Part shown: piece after piece, positions 7,929 to 12,159 of the stretch
How the letters are laid out: each line of letters starts with the position of its first letter
How positions within the stretch are numbered: position 1 is the stretch's first letter
From: Propionibacteriaceae bacterium
Lineage (GTDB): Bacteria > Actinomycetota > Actinomycetes > Propionibacteriales > Propionibacteriaceae
Length of the DNA stretch: 12,159 nucleotides
Direction: 5' to 3'
NCBI GenBank assembly: GCA_031255975.1
Contig: JAIRRM010000156.1
Coordinates: 1 to 12,159, forward strand
Translations under genes and position numbers: made by a program
The notes under the pieces: generated by a model
The model's database searches: none
The model's input: the letters and a program-made list of their open reading frames with translations, nothing else
What the model was told of the DNA's origin: nothing

Positions 7929-8867
7929 CTAGCCGAGCCCTACTCCGCCGCGCCGCGCGATCCGCGCCAGCACCTCGTCCAAGCTTGCCACAGTGGTGGT
8001 GTTGCAACCCAAGTCATGCTTGATCTTGCCGCTGCCGTGGTAGTCGGACGAGCCGGTGCCGATGGCTCCGACGCGCACCGCCAGGGCGTGCAGTTCGGCC
8101 CGATCAGTTGCGTCATGGTCACGGTGATCCACCTCGAAACCATCCAAACCTCGCTGGAGCACCAGGTCAGCCAGCATCGCCTTCGTCAGCACGTCGCGGG
8201 CACTGCGACCCCAAGGATGCGCGATGAGGGCCACTCCCCCGGCCTGGTGGATGAGTTCGATGCCCTTTAGCAGCGGACAACGCAGATGAGGGACGTACGC
8301 CGGGCCATCGTCATAGAGCCATTTATCGAACGCCTCGCGCCGGTCACTCACATAACCCTTGGCCACCATCACGTCGGCGACATGCGGACGGCCCACCGTG
8401 GTGGCGTCCTCGGCCTGGATGTAAATCTCCGCCGCCTCCACCGGCATCCCCAACGCGGTAAGTGCCGCCGCCATCTTCCCGACCCGTCCATCACGGGATT
8501 CACGGATCGACCGCATCGCGTCGTCTAACGGCCCCGGTTCGTCCCTCACTCCCAGACCAAGCAGGTGCACCGAACGACCTTCAAGTTCGGTGGACAGTTC
8601 CACCCCGCCCAACACGCTGATGGGGCGTGGCATCACCAACTGGTCGGTGGAATCGCCCACAAGATGATCGGTGGAATCGCCCGCCGCAAGGTTTACGGCG
8701 TCCCGAAGGGCACGAGCTTCCATCCTCGCCGCGGACAATCCAGCCAGGCTATCGTGGTCGGTGAGCGCCACCACGTCGAGCCCCAGCGCGGCGGCATGAC
8801 GTACCAACTCCGCCGGAGAATCGGTGCCATCCGAAATACTCGAGTGGGTGTGCAGATCGATACGCAT
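7929..8867 (-). CDS. PHP-domain metal-dependent phosphoesterase, TrpH/RNase AM (YciV) family
   Basis: The 312-residue protein carries the PHP metal site: DLHTHSSISDGT (H6, H8, D13), LTDHDS (D37-D39), GGVE (E90), IAHPWG (H217) and GSSDYHG (D275, H277). GRPHVADVM (159-167) is also typical of this family. Characterised relatives remove phosphate from nucleoside 3',5'-bisphosphates or act as a 5'-to-3' exoribonuclease trimming rRNA 5' ends (E. coli RNase AM). Which activity applies here is not visible. I set the start at ATG 8867 because the family begins MxxDLHTHS. The frame stays open upstream to 9053, but that stretch has no domain-like sequence and overlaps the regulatory region of the divergent glu operon. 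The ribosome binding site is weak (GGTGGT). Residues 63-78 hold a tandem GDSTDHLV/GDSTDQLV duplication in the variable stretch between the second and third metal motifs. Confidence 0.93.
   Translation of the reverse strand: MRIDLHTHSSISDGTDSPAELVRHAAALGLDVVALTDHDSLAGLSAARMEARALRDAVNLAAGDSTDHLVGDSTDQLVMPRPISVLGGVELSTELEGRSVHLLGLGVRDEPGPLDDAMRSIRESRDGRVGKMAAALTALGMPVEAAEIYIQAEDATTVGRPHVADVMVAKGYVSDRREAFDKWLYDDGPAYVPHLRCPLLKGIELIHQAGGVALIAHPWGRSARDVLTKAMLADLVLQRGLDGFEVDHRDHDATDRAELHALAVRVGAIGTGSSDYHGSGKIKHDLGCNTTTVASLDEVLARIARRGGVGLG
8641..8688. repeat. 24-bp tandem duplication in the PHP gene
   Basis: Units 8641-8664 and 8665-8688 share 17 of their first 18 bases (core TCGGTGGAATCGCCC) and diverge in the last six. 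The period is eight codons, giving GDSTDHLV followed by GDSTDQLV. The reading frame is preserved, so copy number could vary without inactivating the enzyme. Confidence 0.85.
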
Positions 8868-8999
8868 ACCACCATTCAACCGCAGTTGGGGCAAGAAACG
8901 ACAACACGGCCTACCAACAGCGCCCCTCCGGAGCATGGCCCCAAAAGCGGCGGCCCAGCCGATGAAAAGCCGGTGCCCGGAGGAAGAAAAACGAAAACA

Positions 9000-9015
9000 T
9001 GGACGCCCTCGTCCA
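9000..9015. promoter_or_regulatory. Small hairpin with a T-rich 3' flank on the minus strand
   Basis: TGGACG-CCCT-CGTCCA is a perfect 6-bp stem with a 4-nt loop. On the minus strand it is followed by TGTTTTCGTTTTTC, resembling a short intrinsic terminator or leader attenuator ahead of the PHP gene. A second small dyad, CGCTC-TACAC-GAGCG, lies at 9055-9069 in the same divergent region. Function is unproven. Confidence 0.3.
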
Positions 9016-9042
9016 GCATATGAACGTCCGCTAAACTCGCAA
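9015..9042 (-). promoter_or_regulatory. Candidate promoter for the PHP-trpS transcript
   Basis: On the minus strand TTGCGA (9037-9042) and TATGCT (9015-9020) are spaced by 16 nt, each with 4 of 6 consensus matches. This gives a leader of about 140 nt before the PHP start. The adjacent hairpin at 9000-9015 would overlap the start of such a transcript, so the assignment is weak. Confidence 0.27.
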
Positions 9043-9124
9043 AAGGGATTCATCCGCTCTACACGAGCGTGTAACAGGGCCGCAATATGCGTATGACAGG
9101 CTCGTTCCCAAGGTCACCGAAGCA

Positions 9125-9137
9125 AGAGAGGGGCTCA
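9125..9137 (+). promoter_or_regulatory. Ribosome binding site that sets the TTG start of gluA
   Basis: The purine-rich AGAGAGGGG run (about 9125-9133) stands 7 nt before TTG 9141. No comparable site precedes the ATG codons at 9087 or 9093, which is why the shorter, TTG-initiated form is preferred. Confidence 0.7.
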
Positions 9138-9140
9138 CCG

Positions 9141-9905
9141 TTGACTCAGACCGATGTACCCGCTGGTGCTGAAACTGTCGTCGCGCTGAGAGACGTGCAG
9201 AAATGGTTCGGCGATCTCCACGTGCTGAAAGACATCAACCTGAGCGTAGAACGTGGCGAAGTGGTAGTGGTGATCGGGCCATCCGGCTCCGGCAAGTCCA
9301 CGCTCTGCCGCACCATCAACCGCTTGGAACCGATCGACTCCGGCACCATTGAGGTAGCCGGTGAACCACTGCCCGCAGAGGGCAAAGACCTCGCCATGCT
9401 GCGCGCCGAAGTGGGCATGGTGTTCCAAAGTTTCAACCTGTTCGCCCACAAGACGATCCTCGACAATGTGACGCTCGGCCCCATCAAGGTGCGCAAAACC
9501 GATAAGGTGACCGCCCGCGAGGAGGCGCTGCAACTACTTGACCGAGTGGGGATTCGCAGCCAAGCCGACAAACTGCCAGCAGAACTTTCCGGCGGCCAGC
9601 AACAGCGCGCCGCCATCGCCAGGGCGCTCGCCATGCACCCCAAGCTGATGCTTTTCGACGAGCCGACGTCGGCTCTCGATCCCGAGATGATTAACGAAGT
9701 GCTGGACGTGATGACCGACTTGGCGCAGTCCGGCATGACCATGATCGTGGTGACACACGAGATGGGGTTCGCCCGCCGCGTCGCTGATCGGGTGGTTTTC
9801 ATGTCCGACGGAGAAATCATGGAAGAGGCCACCCCAGAGGAGTTCTTCACCAACCCGGTCACTGATCGGGCCAAGGACTTCCTTGCCAAGATCCTGCAAC
9901 ATTGA
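9141..9905 (+). CDS. gluA: Glutamate-type ABC importer, ATP-binding subunit GluA
   Basis: This is the ATPase of a polar amino acid (glutamate/glutamine class) uptake system; it acts as a dimer on the cytoplasmic face and drives the GluC/GluD pore. With a TTG start the protein has 254 residues, normal for the family. All motifs are intact: Walker [10 protein letters not shown] (46-54), Q-loop VFQSFNLF (Q96), signature LSGGQQQR (149-156), Walker B LMLFDEP (169-175), D-loop SALDP, and switch histidine VVTHEMGF (H206). The frame is open back to ATG 9087, but only TTG 9141 has a well-placed ribosome binding site and starts where relatives start. It is first in the operon, 48 nt before gluB, and is transcribed divergently from the PHP gene. 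The substrate assignment to glutamate rests on the operon order A-B-C-D and on similarity of its partners to the corynebacterial system. Confidence 0.94.
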   Translation: MTQTDVPAGAETVVALRDVQKWFGDLHVLKDINLSVERGEVVVVIGPSGSGKSTLCRTINRLEPIDSGTIEVAGEPLPAEGKDLAMLRAEVGMVFQSFNLFAHKTILDNVTLGPIKVRKTDKVTAREEALQLLDRVGIRSQADKLPAELSGGQQQRAAIARALAMHPKLMLFDEPTSALDPEMINEVLDVMTDLAQSGMTMIVVTHEMGFARRVADRVVFMSDGEIMEEATPEEFFTNPVTDRAKDFLAKILQH

Positions 9906-9953
9906 CGGCTACCGTTTCCGTCATGTCAGAGTAAGAAGATGGAGAGGAACACA

Positions 9954-10859
9954 ATGATGAAGAAGAAGTTCATGGCCGCCGCTTTCGGCACCATGTGCCT
10001 AGCGCTGCTAGCCACCGGCTGTAGCTCCGACGACCCAGCCGCGCCAGGCACCAGCGGCACCACTTCCACCATTCCGGCTGGCCCGACGCTCAAGGTGGTC
10101 GGTTCGCCGTTCACCACCGAGCTTTACGGCGTGGGTCTGCCCTTCGATTCGCCCTACTGCGAGCAGGTGAACACCGCCATCAAGGCCATGATCGCTGACG
10201 GCACTTGGGAGGCCAAGCTCGACGCGCAGATGCAGGGTGTGCTCTACACCCCGAACGCCGAGAAGAACGCGCCGGAGAACCTGGCCAACGAGGTGTGCGA
10301 CCATACCGGCACCGCCGCGCTGGTCACTTCTGGCCGTCTCACCATTGGTATCAAGTTCGACCAGCCGAAACTAGGTTTCAAGAACCCAGACGGCACCTAC
10401 TCTGGTTTCGATGTGGATGTCGCTATCTATGTCGCCAACGCGCTCGGCTTCTCCCCGGACAAGATCGACTGGGTGGAGGCCCCGTCCCGGGCTCGTGAGA
10501 CCATGCTGGAGAACCATCAGGTTGACATGATATTCGCCACCTACTCCATCACCGAAGCCCGCAAGGAGAAGGTGGAGTTCGCCGGCCCGTACTTTGTCGC
10601 CGGACAGGATCTATTGGTACGTGGCGATGACGACCGCTTCACCGGCCCCGATTCGCTGAACTCGTCTGATTTCAGGCTCTGCTCCGTCACCGGCTCGACC
10701 CCAGCCCAGAAGATCAAGGATACGTACGCCAAAGACGTTGAATTGGTCGAGGTTACCGGATACAGCGAGTGCGTCACCGCACTGCTGGCAGGTCGAGTGG
10801 ATGCCGTGACCACCGACGACATCATCCTCGCCGGTCTGGCCGCCGCTGGCACCCAGTAA
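9954..10859 (+). CDS. gluB: Glutamate-binding lipoprotein GluB with circularly permuted sequence order
   Basis: Extracellular solute-binding lipoprotein (SBP_bac_3 type, 301 residues) that should deliver glutamate or a related amino acid to GluCD. The start is ATG 9954, 6 nt after GGAGAGG. The signal peptide ends in lipobox LATGC (C23), followed by a Ser/Thr/Pro-rich linker (24-45). The order then departs from the family. Residues 46-93 (LKVVGSPFTTELYGVGL ... DGTWEAKLD) match what is normally the C-terminal end. A connector (94-126) follows, then the normal N-terminal start GRLTIGIKFDQPKLGF (127 on), the ligand-site segment ATYSITEAR (R203), CSVTGSTPAQK and YSECV (C243, C273, the usual disulfide), and VDAVTTDD (D288/D289). 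The protein ends 12 residues later, just where VVGxPF would follow in relatives such as corynebacterial GluB. All lobes are accounted for once. I see no frameshift, and no C-terminal remnant after the stop. Two extra cysteines (C69, C115) might pair across the new connection. Confidence 0.92.
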   Translation: MMKKKFMAAAFGTMCLALLATGCSSDDPAAPGTSGTTSTIPAGPTLKVVGSPFTTELYGVGLPFDSPYCEQVNTAIKAMIADGTWEAKLDAQMQGVLYTPNAEKNAPENLANEVCDHTGTAALVTSGRLTIGIKFDQPKLGFKNPDGTYSGFDVDVAIYVANALGFSPDKIDWVEAPSRARETMLENHQVDMIFATYSITEARKEKVEFAGPYFVAGQDLLVRGDDDRFTGPDSLNSSDFRLCSVTGSTPAQKIKDTYAKDVELVEVTGYSECVTALLAGRVDAVTTDDIILAGLAAAGTQ

Positions 10860-10894
10860 GGTGCGGTCCTTGACGGACGCCTAGAAGTTGTCAT

Positions 10895-10942
10895 CGGGCC
10901 GGTTGTCCCCCGTATATAGCCCGTATAAAATCAACCGGCCCG
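10895..10942 (+). promoter_or_regulatory. Strong inverted repeat between gluB and gluC
   Basis: CGGGCCGGTTG (10895-10905) and CAACCGGCCCG (10932-10942) are a perfect 11-bp inverted repeat around a 26-nt loop. No T-run follows, so it is not a classic terminator. In ABC importer operons such stems often protect the binding-protein mRNA and lower permease expression. The loop holds two copies of CCCGTATA (10909-10916, 10920-10927) with TATATA and TATAAA sequences. TTGTCA lies at 10888-10893, so a second promoter for gluCD is also possible. Confidence 0.75.
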
Positions 10943-10975
10943 GTGGCGACACCACGCCAAAGAGGGGACGTTGTA

Positions 10976-11698
10976 GTGGAAGCATTCTTTGACTATCTAG
11001 GACGGTACTGGGAGTTCATCACCCAGCGCGATTCAGACGGCGATTTGATCTACAACATCTTGGGTGCCTTCTGGGTGAACATCCAGCTCACGCTCTGGTC
11101 AGGACTGCTGGCCTTGGTGCTTGGCACCGTGGTGGTAGCGATGCGTATCAGCCCCATCGCGTCACTCAGGGCAGTCGCCACCGCCTACACCAACATCTTC
11201 CGCGACATCCCCCTCACCGTGGTGATCTTGATGATGTGGCTGGTGGTGTGGACCCAACTCGGGGTCACCTTCGGCGGCAAAATGATCACCGACTTCTTCG
11301 TCTTGGCCGTCATCGGCCTGGGGTTGTATCACGGTTCATTCATGGCCGAGGCGCTACGTTCCGGCGTCAACACCGTGCCGCTGGGGCAGGCCGAGGCCGC
11401 CCGCGCCATCGGGTTGACCTTCATGCAGTCGGCACGCATGGTCGTGCTGCCGCAGGCGTTTCGCGGTGCCGTCGCCCCCATCGGCAACACCCTGATAGCC
11501 CTTATCAAAAACACCACTGTCGCCTCGGTCGGCGCGGTTTCCACCGAAACGTCATCCACCATGGCAGGCATGATCGAGTTCGGCCCCCAGTTCATCTTCC
11601 TGATCTTCCTGACGTTTGCCCTCGGCTACGTGGCCATCGTCATCCCGGTGGGCACGCTCAGCACCTACCTCTCGCGCAAACTGGCGGTGAAACGATGA
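10976..11698 (+). CDS. gluC: Glutamate-type ABC importer permease GluC
   Basis: Membrane subunit (240 residues) that forms the transport pore with GluD. Hydrophobic segments lie at about 27-57, 68-97, 104-124, 165-189 and 204-229. The cytoplasmic coupling loop that docks on GluA is plain: EALRSGVNTVPLGQAEAARAIG, with EAA at 140-142, G146 and LP at 158-159. The start is GTG 10976, preceded by AGAGGGG (10961-10967) with an 8-nt spacer. The frame extends back to GTG 10943, but that codon sits at the edge of the intergenic inverted repeat and has no ribosome binding site. The stop overlaps the gluD start in ATGA, so gluC and gluD are translationally coupled. Confidence 0.94.
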   Translation: MEAFFDYLGRYWEFITQRDSDGDLIYNILGAFWVNIQLTLWSGLLALVLGTVVVAMRISPIASLRAVATAYTNIFRDIPLTVVILMMWLVVWTQLGVTFGGKMITDFFVLAVIGLGLYHGSFMAEALRSGVNTVPLGQAEAARAIGLTFMQSARMVVLPQAFRGAVAPIGNTLIALIKNTTVASVGAVSTETSSTMAGMIEFGPQFIFLIFLTFALGYVAIVIPVGTLSTYLSRKLAVKR

Positions 11699-12159
11699 GT
11701 GAAAAAACTGCCAGAATGGCCAGCAGACACCGCCGCGCCGAACACTCGGTGCTATTCGATTCCCCAGGCCCGCGCACCAAGCGCGTCATCGCCCTCGCCA
11801 ACATCATCGGCGTGGCGTTGGTGGCGTACGGCCTATACGCCCTTTTCGCGGTGCTTAAAGATAAAGGGCAGATGGACCCGAAACTGTGGGCGGTGGTTGT
11901 CGATGCGAAGTCATGGACCAACTTCTTCCTGCCCGGCTTGCTCAACACCTTCCGCGCCGCAGCGGTGGCCATCGTCGGTGCCATCGCCTTCGGGTTTATC
12001 CTCGGCGTGGGTCGTCTGGCGATGAACCCGCTCATCAGGGGGATATGCGGTGTCATCGTGGAGTTCCTGCGCGCCGTGCCAGTGCTACTGATGATGATCT
12101 TCCTTTGGAGTTTTCTCGGCAGGCTGCGTGTGCCGTCGCCTGACTTCTGGGCGGTCAGC
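11695..12159 (+). CDS. gluD: Glutamate-type ABC importer permease GluD, 3' end outside window
   Basis: Second permease of the importer. The first 155 codons are visible, starting at ATG 11695 inside the ATGA overlap with the gluC stop. The N-terminal LFDSPGPRTKR (20-30) is a characteristic stretch of actinobacterial GluD proteins. A first membrane segment follows at about 31-54 (VIALANIIGVALVAYGLYAL), and then FFLPGLLNTFRAAAVAIVGAIA... and the conserved VEFLRAVPVLLMM (122-134) near the second and third segments. The coupling EAA loop and the stop codon lie beyond the right edge. The frame is intact as far as it can be seen. Confidence 0.93.
   Translation, partial: MSEKTARMASRHRRAEHSVLFDSPGPRTKRVIALANIIGVALVAYGLYALFAVLKDKGQMDPKLWAVVVDAKSWTNFFLPGLLNTFRAAAVAIVGAIAFGFILGVGRLAMNPLIRGICGVIVEFLRAVPVLLMMIFLWSFLGRLRVPSPDFWAVS

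Noticed and set aside
8868..9053. N-terminal extension of the PHP gene to ATG 9053
   Set aside because: The added 62 residues show no domain character, while the family motif begins right after ATG 8867.
9087..9140. Longer gluA starting at ATG 9087
   Set aside because: No ribosome binding site precedes it, whereas TTG 9141 has AGAGAGGGG 7 nt upstream and fits the family length.
9954..10859. gluB as a truncated or frameshifted pseudogene
   Set aside because: The frame is intact with its own ribosome binding site and lipobox. The missing C-terminal part is present at the N-terminal end, and no remnant of it follows the stop in any frame I read.
10895..10942. Intergenic inverted repeat as a Rho-independent terminator ending the gluAB transcript
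   Set aside because: No T-run follows the stem, the 26-nt loop is long for a terminator, and the operon continues into gluCD.

Overview
The window looks like chromosomal DNA of a moderately high-GC Gram-positive bacterium, most likely an actinomycete (Actinomycetota). The clues are G/C-rich third codon positions, GTG and TTG starts with purine-rich ribosome binding sites, a gluABCD-type glutamate uptake operon whose proteins resemble those of corynebacteria and relatives, and a very large secreted surface protein built of Cna-B-like domains. Genus and species cannot be read from the sequence.

Left half (1-6304, minus strand): one uninterrupted reading frame of more than 2,100 codons that runs off the left edge. 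It encodes a secreted adhesin-like protein with a signal peptide, a Pro/Ser/Thr/Glu-rich stalk, a DUF11-like domain and at least five Cna-B/prealbumin-like domains, with several paired cysteines and a calcium-loop-like motif. A run of eight C residues in the coding strand near the visible 3' end is a candidate phase-variation switch. The long plus-strand reading frames in this half are mirror shadows of this gene.

Middle: an AT-richer intergenic region (6305-6738) holds the likely adhesin promoter. Next come trpS (tryptophanyl-tRNA synthetase of the TGDRPTG/HIGH subtype) and a PHP-domain phosphoesterase of the TrpH/RNase AM family, both on the minus strand and probably co-transcribed.

Right part (9141-12159, plus strand): gluA (ATPase), gluB (binding lipoprotein), gluC and gluD (permeases, gluD cut by the window edge) form a glutamate-type ABC importer. 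GluB is the outstanding observation. Its sequence order is rotated relative to the family: the segment that normally closes the protein (hinge strand plus C-terminal part of lobe 1) comes directly after the lipobox and linker, and the protein stops exactly where that segment would normally begin. It reads as a natural circular permutant of a substrate-binding protein inside an otherwise ordinary operon. A strong inverted repeat separates gluB from gluCD.
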